NCBI RefSeq assembly: GCF_037023745.1
Contig: NZ_CP146101.1
Location: 7,493,501 to 7,557,500 of the forward strand
Length of the DNA: 64,000 nucleotides
Direction: 5' to 3'
Origin: Streptomyces sp. SCSIO 30461
GTDB lineage: Bacteria; Actinomycetota; Actinomycetes; Streptomycetales; Streptomycetaceae
The notes beneath the pieces were generated by a model, which saw only the letters and a list, made by a program, of their open reading frames with translations, had not been told where the DNA came from and ran no database searches. The first letter of the stretch is position 1, and the number at the start of each line of letters is the position of its first letter. Below, one piece after another: positions 8,556 to 16,772 of the stretch. A program made the translations under genes and the position numbers.

Positions 8556-9158
8556 ATGCACGAACAGCACCACGAACACCCCATGCCCCAGGAACAGATG
8601 GCCACCACCCCCGTCACACGCGCAGCAAGTTGTCGGGTAAGGAGTCCTTACCCGACCCCCGCCCCAGAGGAGGCGGAGGCATCCGGCGCAGGGGCACCGG
8701 AGTCGACCGGCCCGGGGGAGCCGACCGGGACTGGGGGCAGCGAGCCGTCGTCGAGCGTGCCGCGGCAGCCGGCGCAGCGTCGCCGTCTGCGTGACAAGCA
8801 GCTGCGCGAGCACCGCGTCCACCCCCGCTACAACGACGACGAATTCGCCCTCGTCCAGAACGCCGCCGCCCTGAGCCGCATGCAGCCCGGCGGCTACGTC
8901 GCCGAGTGCGCGCTCGCCGCCGCCCGTGCCGACGACCCCACCGCAGCCGTCGCCGACTACCGCGCCATGGTCAAGGCGCTGTTGGCCGCCAACCGGCAGC
9001 TCGGCGGTATCGGCAACAACCTCAACCAGCTCACATGGCACCTCAACAGGGACGGCTCCTGGCCCCACCCCGACACCGTCCAACGGCTCCTGGAGCGCGT
9101 CGAGGCATCCATCGCCGAGGTGGACACCGCCGTCGCCCAGATCACCGAGGGGCGGTGA
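8556..9158 (+). CDS. mobC: MobC-type relaxosome accessory protein
   Basis: A 200-residue protein whose second half fits MobC proteins, which help relaxases open the origin of transfer. It has the arginine-rich REHRVHPRYNDDEFALVQNAA segment (ribbon-helix-helix-like), GGYVAECALAAA, and the family hallmark RQLGGIGNNLNQLTWHLN. The first 75 residues are low complexity. The start at 8556 has GGAGC upstream; an earlier in-frame GTG at 8472 is possible. A start downstream of the 25-bp palindrome at 8632 would give the conserved domain alone. The relaxase gene begins 5 bp after its stop. Confidence 0.85.
   Translation: MHEQHHEHPMPQEQMATTPVTRAASCRVRSPYPTPAPEEAEASGAGAPESTGPGEPTGTGGSEPSSSVPRQPAQRRRLRDKQLREHRVHPRYNDDEFALVQNAAALSRMQPGGYVAECALAAARADDPTAAVADYRAMVKALLAANRQLGGIGNNLNQLTWHLNRDGSWPHPDTVQRLLERVEASIAEVDTAVAQITEGR
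8632..8656. repeat. perfect 25-bp palindrome
   Basis: GTCGGGTAAGGA, one G, then the exact complement TCCTTACCCGAC. It is inside the low-complexity 5' part of the mobC frame. A perfect 12-bp inverted repeat next to mobilization genes suggests a relaxase/MobC recognition hairpin or an operator. Confidence 0.6.
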
Positions 9159-9162
9159 GCCA

Positions 9163-10839
9163 TTGATACCGAAGATCATCCTCGGCAAGGGGCCCCACGC
9201 CACACGCCGCACGATCGGCTACCTCTTCGGCAAAGGCCGGGCCAGCGAACACATCGACCCGCACCTGGTGGCCTCCTGGAACGACTTCGCCCCCGACCCT
9301 GGCCGCAGCCCCCACCGCGACCCCAAGGACGTGGAGGCCCAGCTCGCCGCACAACTCGACCAGCCCGTGAAGATGCTCGGCGACAAAGCACCCAAGCACA
9401 CCGTGTGGCACTGCCCCGTCCGTGCCGCCCCCGAAGACCCGATCCTCACCGACACCCAGTGGGGGGATATCGCCCGCCGGATCGTGGCCGCCGCCGGCAT
9501 CGCCCCCGAAGGCGACGAGGAAGCCTGCCGCTGGGTGGCCGTCCGCCATGCCGACGACCACATCCACATCGCCGCCACCCTCGTACGCCAGGACGGTCGC
9601 CGCCCCCAGCGCGACTTTGACCAGCGGGCCGTCCAGCGCGAAGCCCGCCAGATCGAGGTCGACTACGGACTGAGGCGACTGAAGCCGGGCGACGGCACCG
9701 CCGCCAAACGCCCCACCAGCAAGGAGCACTTCAAGGCCAAACGCCTGGGCCAGGAAGCGGCCACCCGCGAGATCCTGCGCCTGCGGGTCCGCCGCGCCGT
9801 CGCCGCCGCGGCCGACGAGGCCGAGTTCTTCGCCCTGCTGGACGCCACCGGCGTTGCCGTGCGCCTCAAGCTCGGCCCGTCCGGCGACGCCCTCGGCTGC
9901 AACTTCGCTCTGCCCGGCGACACCAATGACAAGGGCGAGCCGGTCTTCTACTCCGGCTCCACGCTCGCCCCCGACCTCTCCCTCCCCAACATCCGCCAAC
10001 GCCTCGTTACCACCAGCCCCGAACCTGTCACCGTCCGCCCGGGCAACCTGTGGCACCAGGCCACCGCCGCCACCGAACGCATCCCCTACCACCTCACCCA
10101 CAGCGACGACCCCACGGCTCACGGACAGCTGGTCGCGCTCGGCGCCGCACTGGACCTCCTGCCGGCCACCGGACCGGCGGTGCTCAAGGCCGAACTCGAA
10201 CAGGCCGCGGCCGCCTTCGAGCGCGCCACCCGCTCCCGCATCGCCGCCGACCTCGACAGCACACGCGTCCTGCGCCGCAGCGTCCAGGCGATCTGGCGCG
10301 ACCGCCCCCAGGACAGGGACGGGGCCGGATTCGCGATGCTTCTGGATGCCGCACTCACCGCGGTGGCGTTCGCGATTCACTGGCACCGCATCCGTCAGCA
10401 CGCACAGCAGGAGGCGGCAGCCGAGCAGGCCCTCCTCCACTTGCAGGTGGCGTACGCGCAGGTCGCCGAGCCGGTCCTGGTCGGCCTCGCCAGCCGGGCG
10501 CCCAGCCCGCAGACCAAACTCCGCTTCGCCCACCACCTCCAGCAGGCGGTACCGGAACACTCCGAGCGCATCCTGGCCGACTCCGCCTGGGACGCACTCG
10601 CCACCGTGCTCGCCGAGGCCGAAGCAGCAGGACACAACGCAGCCACCGTCCTCGACCAGGCGCTCGGACAGCGCACCCTGGATGACGCCCACAGCCCCGC
10701 CCGCGCACTGACCTGGCGCATCCGCCGCCTCGGCGAACGCCATCCGCCCAGTCCACGAGCCGAGGCAGCCCGGACTACGCCCGTCCAGCCTGCGGCAGCG
10801 GCTCCTCCCTCACAGCCCCATTCGGCACGGCGGCGCTGA
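9163..10839 (+). CDS. relaxase (MobA/VirD2-like mobilization nuclease)
   Basis: A 558-residue relaxase that would nick the element's oriT and pilot the strand during transfer. The start chosen is TTG at 9163, giving IPKIILGKGPHATRRTIGYLFGKGRA; GAGGGGCGG lies upstream and the mobC stop is 4 bases before. The three-histidine metal motif is VRHADDHIHIAATL (His129, 133, 135). Tyr20 in TIGYLF is the best candidate nicking tyrosine. After residue 200 the protein is helical and of unknown role. Its stop codon abuts the stop of the convergent flavoprotein gene without a gap. Confidence 0.9.
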   Translation: MIPKIILGKGPHATRRTIGYLFGKGRASEHIDPHLVASWNDFAPDPGRSPHRDPKDVEAQLAAQLDQPVKMLGDKAPKHTVWHCPVRAAPEDPILTDTQWGDIARRIVAAAGIAPEGDEEACRWVAVRHADDHIHIAATLVRQDGRRPQRDFDQRAVQREARQIEVDYGLRRLKPGDGTAAKRPTSKEHFKAKRLGQEAATREILRLRVRRAVAAAADEAEFFALLDATGVAVRLKLGPSGDALGCNFALPGDTNDKGEPVFYSGSTLAPDLSLPNIRQRLVTTSPEPVTVRPGNLWHQATAATERIPYHLTHSDDPTAHGQLVALGAALDLLPATGPAVLKAELEQAAAAFERATRSRIAADLDSTRVLRRSVQAIWRDRPQDRDGAGFAMLLDAALTAVAFAIHWHRIRQHAQQEAAAEQALLHLQVAYAQVAEPVLVGLASRAPSPQTKLRFAHHLQQAVPEHSERILADSAWDALATVLAEAEAAGHNAATVLDQALGQRTLDDAHSPARALTWRIRRLGERHPPSPRAEAARTTPVQPAAAAPPSQPHSARRR

Positions 10840-11394
10840 TCACGGCCGCGCGGACGCCTTGGGAGTGAGCAGCTCCAGCGCTTCCTCCCAGCAGTAGCGG
10901 TCTGCCCCGCCGCCGGCCTTCGGCCGGTGCGGCTCGTACGAACCGATCAGGACGCCCATCTCGCGCAACCGCTCCAGACTCTGCCGGTACGCGGGATGGG
11001 CGGCCTGGGCTGAGTTCACGTACGGCAGGACGGCAGTGGGGAGGCCCATGCCGTACGCCTCGCACAGGATGCCCAGGGCCAGAGTGTCGGATATCCCTGC
11101 CGCCCACTTATTGACGGTATTGAAGGTGGCCGGGGCCACCGCGATGGCGTCGGCGGGTGGCAGCGGGCGAGGATCGTCGGGTGAGCGCCAGGCCGATCGG
11201 ATCGGGTAGCCGGTCTGGGCCTCGACCGCCTCCGTGTCGATGAAACCCAGACCCTGCGGGGTGGCCACCACGCCCACGTCCCAGTTCGCCTCTTGAGCAG
11301 CCGTGATCAGCTTGCCGACGTCGCCGACGACACCGGCCGCGCAGACGACGACGTACAGGAACGGCTTTTTGCCCGGCGCCTGCGGTTCGGTCAC
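10840..11394 (-). CDS. flavoprotein (HFCD family)
   Basis: A 184-residue flavoprotein-family protein: LYVVVCAAGVVGDVGKLITAA is the nucleotide-binding start, ADAIAVAPATFNTVNKWAAGISDTLALGI is the classical flavin-binding block, and LPTAVLPYVN follows. Relatives include cysteine decarboxylases of peptide and CoA biosynthesis (EpiD, Dfp). The GTG start overlaps the WbqC stop by 4 bp (GTGA), so it is the last gene of a four-gene coupled operon with the HTH regulator, YdcF and WbqC genes. Substrate is unknown. Decarboxylation of a small molecule or peptide is a family-based guess. Confidence 0.82.
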   Translation of the reverse strand: MTEPQAPGKKPFLYVVVCAAGVVGDVGKLITAAQEANWDVGVVATPQGLGFIDTEAVEAQTGYPIRSAWRSPDDPRPLPPADAIAVAPATFNTVNKWAAGISDTLALGILCEAYGMGLPTAVLPYVNSAQAAHPAYRQSLERLREMGVLIGSYEPHRPKAGGGADRYCWEEALELLTPKASARP

Positions 11395-12116
11395 GTGAAG
11401 CCCCCCAGAAGCAGTTGGTCTCGTTGGGCCGCCAGCATGGCGGCCAGGACTTCCGGTCCGATCTGGCTCAGCGCCCACAGACTGCTGATCCCTCGGGACC
11501 ACCGCCAGAGTGGGTCTTCCGTCTCCACAGGAGTGTGGAAAGCCAGCACCGGGATGCCGTGGGCATCGAACGGAGCCGGGTCGAGGTAGCGCCAGCCACC
11601 CGTGCCGCAGAGATAGTGGGTACTGCTCGTGGCCACGGCCAGGTCTGCGAGCCGTTCTGATCGGCCTTCCCGAGTCGGGATCGTGCTGCTGTCCAGTACT
11701 TCGCCGCTCCAGCCAAGTGCGGTGAGCAGCGTGATCGTCGACGCCCTGGCGATGCCGGAGACGCGGTCGGTGGTCTCGAACTGATCGAGAACCGCGTCCA
11801 GGACCCCACGCACCGCTGGCCAGTGGCGGCTGCGGCCGTAGTACTGGCGAATCAGCAGGCTGACGGTGCGACGGGAGCGGCTGGGGTCGGCGAGCCGCGC
11901 CCGGCTGATCAGTGTCGTGCGCCCATCGGGCAGGTGCGTGGGGAGCGTGAGCCACTGCTGCCTGGCGGGGCTGTCCAGGGCTGCGAGCCGAGCCCGGTGC
12001 TGATAGTCGCGCCGGGCGAACTGGACGTCGTCGAGGACGATCCACCGGCCGGCGGCGTACAGCTTCGCCAGAGTGGACAGCCGCGGGAACAGGTTCGGTT
12101 GGTGGATCGCGCACAC
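11391..12116 (-). CDS. WbqC family protein
   Basis: A 241-residue protein of the WbqC-like family: CAIHQPNLFPRLSTLAKLYAAGRWIVLDDVQFARRDYQHRARL, with QYYGRSRHWPAV and LGWSGEVLDSS further on. The family is linked to sugar-nucleotide or surface polysaccharide loci in other bacteria, but its chemistry is poorly defined. The GTG at 12116 is chosen because family members begin one or two residues before AIHQPN; the ribosome site (GGGCGGG) is only fair. It lies 28 bp after the YdcF stop and overlaps the flavoprotein start. Confidence 0.82.
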   Translation of the reverse strand: MCAIHQPNLFPRLSTLAKLYAAGRWIVLDDVQFARRDYQHRARLAALDSPARQQWLTLPTHLPDGRTTLISRARLADPSRSRRTVSLLIRQYYGRSRHWPAVRGVLDAVLDQFETTDRVSGIARASTITLLTALGWSGEVLDSSTIPTREGRSERLADLAVATSSTHYLCGTGGWRYLDPAPFDAHGIPVLAFHTPVETEDPLWRWSRGISSLWALSQIGPEVLAAMLAAQRDQLLLGGFT

Positions 12117-12144
12117 CCCGCCCGGCGAACCAGCGTGGGACAGG

Positions 12145-12834
12145 TCAGGTGCCGATGAGGCGGCTGTCGAATCCGTCGCGCAGAAGGCGCTCGTAAGCGT
12201 CATACACATCCCCCGGTACGTCCTGCTCGACGGCGAAGCCGAGCTTCGGGTACTCGATCACCCGTTGCAGGTCGCCGACGAGCATGTCGACGACCAGCTT
12301 CTCGTCGCCGATGGACTTGATGTAGTCGTCCAACTCCAGCGGCTCGGAAGCGCACACGACCTCAGCCTCGGGCCACAGCTTGCGGGAGGTCGCATACGAG
12401 CGGCGTTCCATGTACGGCTTGGAGATGAGCAGCAGCGACTCGACCGCGATGCCGGCCTCGGCCAGCATCTCGCGGGAGAAGGTGACGTTCTGGCCAGTGT
12501 TGGCCGCCTTGGGCTCGACCAGGATCGCCTCGTCCGGCACCCCGAGGCTCAGGGCGTGCTCGCGGTAATGGACGGCCTCACCGCGTGGGAAGCGGGCCCG
12601 GGTGGTGGGGCTGTTGCCCCCGCTGAACACCACGACCGGGAAGAGGCCGGCGCGGTAGAGGTCTGCGGCCGTGGTGGCCACCCCAAGGTCGTGGCTGCCC
12701 AGGCCGATCGCCGCCGAGCAGGGACGCTGCTCGTGGCCCATCTGGTGGTAGTTCCAGATCAGCGTCGCGTCGTGGAACTGCTCGTCGGTGATCTGGCGTT
12801 GCTCGTGCTCCGGCACTGGCACTCCCTGGCTCAT
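12145..12834 (-). CDS. YdcF family protein
   Basis: A 229-residue YdcF/DUF218 protein. Visible motifs: AAIGLGSHDLGVATTAADLYRAG, VVFSGGNSPTTRARFPRGEA, EPKAANTGQNV and LLISKPYMERRSYA. E. coli YdcF binds S-adenosylmethionine; others are envelope-associated. There is no membrane segment here, so it is likely cytosolic. The ATG overlaps the stop of the upstream HTH regulator by 4 bp. Its place in an operon with WbqC and a flavoprotein suggests a small-molecule modification cassette. Confidence 0.85.
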   Translation of the reverse strand: MSQGVPVPEHEQRQITDEQFHDATLIWNYHQMGHEQRPCSAAIGLGSHDLGVATTAADLYRAGLFPVVVFSGGNSPTTRARFPRGEAVHYREHALSLGVPDEAILVEPKAANTGQNVTFSREMLAEAGIAVESLLLISKPYMERRSYATSRKLWPEAEVVCASEPLELDDYIKSIGDEKLVVDMLVGDLQRVIEYPKLGFAVEQDVPGDVYDAYERLLRDGFDSRLIGT

Positions 12835-13874
12835 CCCTGCTGGCCCTTTCGGATGCCCTCGATACTGTGCAGCTGGTGGCTCAACCCGTACTGGCGGGCC
12901 ACCTGTGCCGCCTGATCGAGGACGGACAGCCCATCATTCCGGGTCGCCGCATCCGACAGAAGGATGTGCCCGTATGCGGTGTCCAACCGCACCCGCTGCA
13001 TCGGGGAGTCGACCGTGCCGGTGGTGCGCGCGATGTCGATGTAGTGCAGGGCCTGCTTCAGGTCGCCGACGCCTCGGTGGGCCAGGGCCAGCTTTTGGTG
13101 GGCAACAGACCAGTCCTCCGGCTCACCCAGGTCCTCGAAGGAGCGAGTGGCCTCCACCATGACGCCGGTGGCGTACCCGTTGTTGCCCTCCTTGCTCAGT
13201 GCCGTACCGACCCAGAGCCGGGCCCTGGCACGGTCGCGAGGGCTCAAGCGCTCGTCCGCTGCAAGGAGTTCGTACTGCCGGGCAGAGGCTTCCAGCTGGC
13301 CGGACATTTCCTGAACGACGGCGAGGGAGAGCTCGATCTGAGCCACTCGACGCGGGATATCGAGTTCGGTGAACATGCCGCGGGCGGTCATGTAGGAGTG
13401 CCGGGCGGAGAGCGGGCCGAGGATCGCGCCCTGGTCACGTTGGAGATCGCCGAGCAGCACGAGGGAACGGCCGTAGAAGTAAAGGCCCTTGTCATCCAGG
13501 TGATGGGGGTCGTGCCGGGTCAGCCAGCGGTTCAACAGTGAGGTGGCGAAGGGAAAGTTCTGGCGGCTGACACAGACCACAGCCCGCTCGATGTCCTCGG
13601 TCCAGGTCTCGTAGTCCGCCGGCCGCACGCTCTTCCTGTCGGGGAAGATCAGCGCCTCGAACCTGGCCTGAGCAGCGGAGTCCGCGCGGGCCAGTGCCGT
13701 GTCGAGGATGGCCTGGGTATCCGGGCGGGGATGGGTTGCTGTACCGAGGCTCTCCCACTTGGCGACCGTGCGCAGTGCGACACCGAGGTGCTCTGCGAAT
13801 GCGCGCGTGCTCATACGCAGCGCGGCGCGCAGGGCGCTCGCCTCCCGGCCTGTCCATTGCTGCACACTGACCAC
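12831..13874 (-). CDS. HTH regulator with TPR-like C-terminal domain
   Basis: A 347-residue protein starting at GTG 13874 (GGAGG 6 bp upstream). Residues 10-60 form a Cro/C1-type helix-turn-helix (MSTRAFAEHLGVALRTVAKWE). The rest is helical with TPR-like repeats (for example HQKLALAHRGVGDLKQALHYIDIA). This architecture is common in Streptomyces regulators tied to nearby small-molecule operons. It heads the operon with YdcF, WbqC and the flavoprotein and is divergent from the gene at 13994, so it may control both directions. Confidence 0.87.
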   Translation of the reverse strand: MVSVQQWTGREASALRAALRMSTRAFAEHLGVALRTVAKWESLGTATHPRPDTQAILDTALARADSAAQARFEALIFPDRKSVRPADYETWTEDIERAVVCVSRQNFPFATSLLNRWLTRHDPHHLDDKGLYFYGRSLVLLGDLQRDQGAILGPLSARHSYMTARGMFTELDIPRRVAQIELSLAVVQEMSGQLEASARQYELLAADERLSPRDRARARLWVGTALSKEGNNGYATGVMVEATRSFEDLGEPEDWSVAHQKLALAHRGVGDLKQALHYIDIARTTGTVDSPMQRVRLDTAYGHILLSDAATRNDGLSVLDQAAQVARQYGLSHQLHSIEGIRKGQQG

Positions 13875-13993
13875 GGATGACCTCCCTCCGTCATGTATGG
13901 AAGCACTCTCGGTGACGACGTGGGGCGGGAAGTGCAACGGAAGTACAACAGCAGGTCATTTCGAGGCCGTTCACGACGGCCGACGCTGTGGGC

Positions 13994-14410
13994 ATGGACG
14001 ACGACCTCATCACCGAACGACGCTCCGTCGCCTGCCCCCAGGTCTTCGGCTACCTGCGCCATGTCACCGGCGGCCCGGCCCGCCACGCGGCGCTCATCGG
14101 CTGCCTCACCGAGTACTGCCGGCAGCACGAGCTGACCTTGAGCGGTGTGTTCACCGACCGCGAGGCGACGGTTGCCGTCCGCTCGCCCGCCTTCGTCGGC
14201 CTCCTGGACGCACTCGAATTGCCCGACACGTATGGCGCCGTGGTCCCTTCCCTCAGCCACCTCGGCCCAAGGCGCGTCGTATCCGAGCGGCAGCGGCAGA
14301 TAACAGCAACAGACACCCGTCTGATCGTGGTTCGCCCCATCAGGCCGCCGACGGAACGTGCGCCTCTGTTCGGCGTGAGCTCCGGCCTCCAGCACCAAGG
14401 GGATACGTGA
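13994..14410 (+). CDS. degenerate resolvase-like protein
   Basis: A 138-residue protein that follows the layout of the N-terminal serine-recombinase domain: FGYLRHVTGGPARHAALIGC, LSGVFTDREATVA, SPAFVGLLDAL, AVVPSLSHLGPRR. The catalytic Ser of the usual YxRVS is absent (LRHVT) and there is no DNA-binding domain, so it is probably not an active recombinase. Small proteins of this type are frequent in Streptomyces integrative elements, with unknown role. GTG at 13988 is an alternative start. It overlaps the next gene by one base. Confidence 0.65.
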   Translation: MDDDLITERRSVACPQVFGYLRHVTGGPARHAALIGCLTEYCRQHELTLSGVFTDREATVAVRSPAFVGLLDALELPDTYGAVVPSLSHLGPRRVVSERQRQITATDTRLIVVRPIRPPTERAPLFGVSSGLQHQGDT

Positions 14411-14823
14411 TGTCCGTCCGTGAAGCGCTGCGCAGCGCACCCTTGGTCAACGACGTGCCCGGACTCCGCCTCCTCCGAGTCGGCGAAGGCTGGGACCTCG
14501 TACGCACCCCCGCAGCGGTCGGTTTCCTGGCCCTGGCCCACCTGCGGGCCACTGGCACGGCAATCGGCCCGGTGCTCTACGACGGGCCCAACGAACGCCT
14601 CTACTACGCCATCGACACCGGCACCGCAGGGAGTTGGGGCGACCTGCCGGTCCGGCATCTCACCACCAACTCGTGGCTCGTCGCGCCCAGCCTGCCGTTG
14701 ATCGACGACTGGTTCGGCGGCTGGTGCGAACTGCCCGACGACGAGACCCTCACCAACGCGCACGCCCTCCGTACCGCACTCCAGCACCCGTACGTCGCCA
14801 CGGCTCTGGAGACGGTTCGATGA
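14410..14823 (+). CDS. hypothetical protein of a Streptomyces mobile-element family
   Basis: A 137-residue protein, not recognised with confidence. The pattern GEGWDLVRTPAAVGFLALAHL, VLYDGPNERLYYAIDTGTAGSW and WLVAPSLPLIDDWFGGWCELPDDETLTNA resembles short proteins distantly related to the N-terminal domain of bifunctional primase-polymerases, but the catalytic acidic triad is not visible. It is coupled to both neighbours (1-bp overlap upstream, 4-bp overlap downstream), so it belongs to the operon that leads to the radical SAM gene. Confidence 0.6.
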   Translation: MSVREALRSAPLVNDVPGLRLLRVGEGWDLVRTPAAVGFLALAHLRATGTAIGPVLYDGPNERLYYAIDTGTAGSWGDLPVRHLTTNSWLVAPSLPLIDDWFGGWCELPDDETLTNAHALRTALQHPYVATALETVR

Positions 14824-15056
14824 CCAGCCGCGCGATTATCTGCCACAAGAAGTGGACACTCCAGCCCGACCGGGAACCCGACGCCGAGCCCACCACGTAC
14901 GCGATGCAGTGCGCGGTCTGCGGCGAGACCTCACCGCCGGGCACCGACTTCGCCGAACCGCAGAGCTGGGTGTTCACGCATGGTGGCCGCAATCCCTCAC
15001 ACCATACGTACCGGGAGATCATCACCCGGCCATGGAGGGCCTGGTGGAAGCCGTGA
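14820..15056 (+). CDS. small hypothetical protein with CxxC
   Basis: A 78-residue soluble protein beginning MTSRAIICHKKWTL, with MQCAVCGETS suggesting one half of a metal or disulfide site. It resembles short Streptomyces proteins that recur beside the previous gene type. The start overlaps the upstream stop by 4 bp. No function can be assigned. Confidence 0.65.
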   Translation: MTSRAIICHKKWTLQPDREPDAEPTTYAMQCAVCGETSPPGTDFAEPQSWVFTHGGRNPSHHTYREIITRPWRAWWKP

Positions 15057-15184
15057 ACCACCGTGTCACCGCCCAGGTCACCCGGGCCGCCCGCTACGCC
15101 GGACCACTGCTGATCGTGCTCGTGTCCGCCTCGTGCGGCTTCGTGATCGGCGTGGCCGCCTTGACCGCACGGATCACGCCCTGA
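15053..15184 (+). CDS. single-pass small membrane protein
   Basis: A 43-residue protein from the GTG at 15053, which overlaps the upstream stop by 4 bp. It has a basic N-terminal stretch (NHRVTAQVTRAARYA) and one hydrophobic segment (GPLLIVLVSASCGFVIGVAAL). In-frame ATG 15032 and GTG 15044 are alternative starts. It sits in the run of coupled genes before the radical SAM enzyme. Its role is unknown; it resembles small membrane proteins seen in actinobacterial mobile elements. Confidence 0.5.
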   Translation: MNHRVTAQVTRAARYAGPLLIVLVSASCGFVIGVAALTARITP

Positions 15185-15287
15185 CCCGCGCTTGGAGAAG
15201 GGATCCACCGGCCGAGCGGGCAGCCAACCTGATCGCCGCCCACCACCAGGCCCGACCAACCCCTCGCACCCACCTCGTGGAGGTCCC

Positions 15288-16448
15288 ATGATCGAGACGA
15301 ACACCAGCGCCAAGAGGCCGAGGCGGAAAGCAGCTCCGCAGCTCGTGGCCAGCCCGTTTCTCGCCCAGTACCTCCTAGTCCAGCCCGGCCGGGCGGCCGG
15401 CGTGCGCATCCCGGAGGTCCGCTACGAGGAGCTGTGGGCCGCGGGCGCGGAAGGCCGATCCGTCCCGGACTGGCTGGCCGACGCGGCGCGGGAAGCGTGG
15501 GGGACCGAGTTGCCCGCGTCGCCGGTCGGTGATGTCGTCCTCGTCCGCGAGCGGTCCCGGTACGGGTACGGCAAGGCGTCATGGGAGATCAACCTCGGCT
15601 GTGACTACGACTGCGAGTTCTGCTACCTCGGGGAGAAGCGGTTCGAGGGCCTGGACTGGGCCGGTAAGCAGGCGCTGCTGCAGACGCTGAGGGACGCCGG
15701 TGTCTTGTGGTTGCAGATCACCGGCGGTGAGGCGCTGATCGACCGCGAGTTCGGCGCGGCGTACGAGTACGCCCACCAGCTCGGGATGATGGTCCAGGTC
15801 TCGTCCAACGGTTCCTCGCTGCGGAAGCAGCCGATCCGGGACCTGTTCGCCCGCCACCGGCCGTACCGACTGACCCTGAGCGTCTACGGAGCCACCGCCG
15901 AGACGTACGACAAGGTGACGCGGAACCGCGGGGCGTTCGGCCGGTTCCTGATGGGCCTGGACGCCGCCCGCGAGGACAGGTTGCCGGTCCGCCTGAACGT
16001 GATCGTCTCGGACGGCAACGCGCACGAGACAGACGCGATGGTGTGCCTCGCGAAGTCGTACGGCTTCCCGCACCAGGTCTTCACGAACATGTCGCCCACG
16101 ATCGATGGCGAGGCGAACCCCCTGGCGACGCAGGCACTGGACCATCTCAAAGCCCGTAGCGTCTTCACCGGCTGCAACGCCGGCCACACGTTCTTCCACG
16201 TCAACCCGCACGGCATCGCGTCGATCTGCAAGGTCGGTCGCGACCCAAGCGTGAACCTCATCACTGAGGGCGTCGAAGCCCTCCCCCGACTCGGCGCGGT
16301 CGCCGAGTCCCTACAGCTCCGCACCGGTGGATGCTCCGGCTGCACGAAGGTCGGCACGTGCCGCACGTGCCGACCGCTGGCCAGGCTCTACCAGGAGGCG
16401 GGGGACCGACGAGAGCTCTACTGCCAACATGGAGGTTACGGATCATGA
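15288..16448 (+). CDS. radical SAM/SPASM enzyme, candidate peptide maturase
   Basis: A 386-residue protein with GGAGG 5 bp before the ATG. Residues 20-90 look like a small peptide-binding domain (strand, strand, two helices), possibly RRE-like. The radical SAM core carries the 4Fe-4S motif CDYDCEFC (Cys105, 109, 112) and LQITGGEAL. The C-terminus has Cys296, 314, 349, 352, 358, 361 and 379, the spacing of a SPASM auxiliary cluster domain. SPASM enzymes commonly modify ribosomal peptides. The stop codon overlaps the ATG of a 70-residue peptide gene by 4 bp, the typical arrangement for an enzyme and its precursor. The chemistry is unknown. Confidence 0.85.
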   Translation: MIETNTSAKRPRRKAAPQLVASPFLAQYLLVQPGRAAGVRIPEVRYEELWAAGAEGRSVPDWLADAAREAWGTELPASPVGDVVLVRERSRYGYGKASWEINLGCDYDCEFCYLGEKRFEGLDWAGKQALLQTLRDAGVLWLQITGGEALIDREFGAAYEYAHQLGMMVQVSSNGSSLRKQPIRDLFARHRPYRLTLSVYGATAETYDKVTRNRGAFGRFLMGLDAAREDRLPVRLNVIVSDGNAHETDAMVCLAKSYGFPHQVFTNMSPTIDGEANPLATQALDHLKARSVFTGCNAGHTFFHVNPHGIASICKVGRDPSVNLITEGVEALPRLGAVAESLQLRTGGCSGCTKVGTCRTCRPLARLYQEAGDRRELYCQHGGYGS

Positions 16449-16657
16449 CTCCGCCCACCGCACTCCTGACCCCGCCTCGCGAACCGGTCATGCTCACCAT
16501 CGGCCGACGTCCGGCGGACAACCCGACCAGCGCCCTGCCGGTGCCGCTGATCGCCGCGTCGATCAAGGACGACGAGTTCCAGATCATCGCCGACCTGGAC
16601 GAGGCTGCCGAGGGCGCCGAGTGCAGCTGCTCGGCTGGGGATGACCAGCCGTACTAG
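16445..16657 (+). CDS. 70-residue peptide, candidate RiPP precursor
   Basis: A short protein whose ATG overlaps the radical SAM stop by 4 bp. Residues 1-40 are Pro-rich leader-like; residues 41-52 are acidic and amphipathic (KDDEFQIIADLD); the end carries Cys60-Ser61-Cys62-Ser63 followed by AGDDQPY. This is the layout of a ribosomally made peptide: leader with a recognition segment, then a small Cys/Ser core. The FQIIADLD segment is reminiscent of leader motifs in FxLD lanthipeptides, but no lanthipeptide synthetase is present. A GC-rich terminator follows, so the operon ends here. Confidence 0.7.
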   Translation: MTPPTALLTPPREPVMLTIGRRPADNPTSALPVPLIAASIKDDEFQIIADLDEAAEGAECSCSAGDDQPY

Positions 16658-16705
16658 ATCCATCACGGGCGGCGCCCGTGCCGCCCGCTCGTTCCACCCC
16701 CTCAG

Positions 16706-16740
16706 TGCCGCCCCGGCCTTACCCTGGCCGGGGCGGCATT
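16706..16740 (+). terminator. intrinsic terminator after the radical SAM operon
   Basis: A 13-bp perfect stem (TGCCGCCCCGGCC at 16706-16718, complement at 16726-16738) with a 7-base loop and a short TT tail. It separates the peptide gene from the phosphotransferase. Confidence 0.8.
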
Positions 16741-16772
16741 CCCCGTACCCGAGCACCCTTGAGGAACCGCGC

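Noticed and set aside
16445..16657. FxLD-type lanthipeptide precursor
   Set aside because: The leader has a loosely similar FQIIADLD segment but no lanthipeptide dehydratase or cyclase is nearby; the coupled enzyme is radical SAM.
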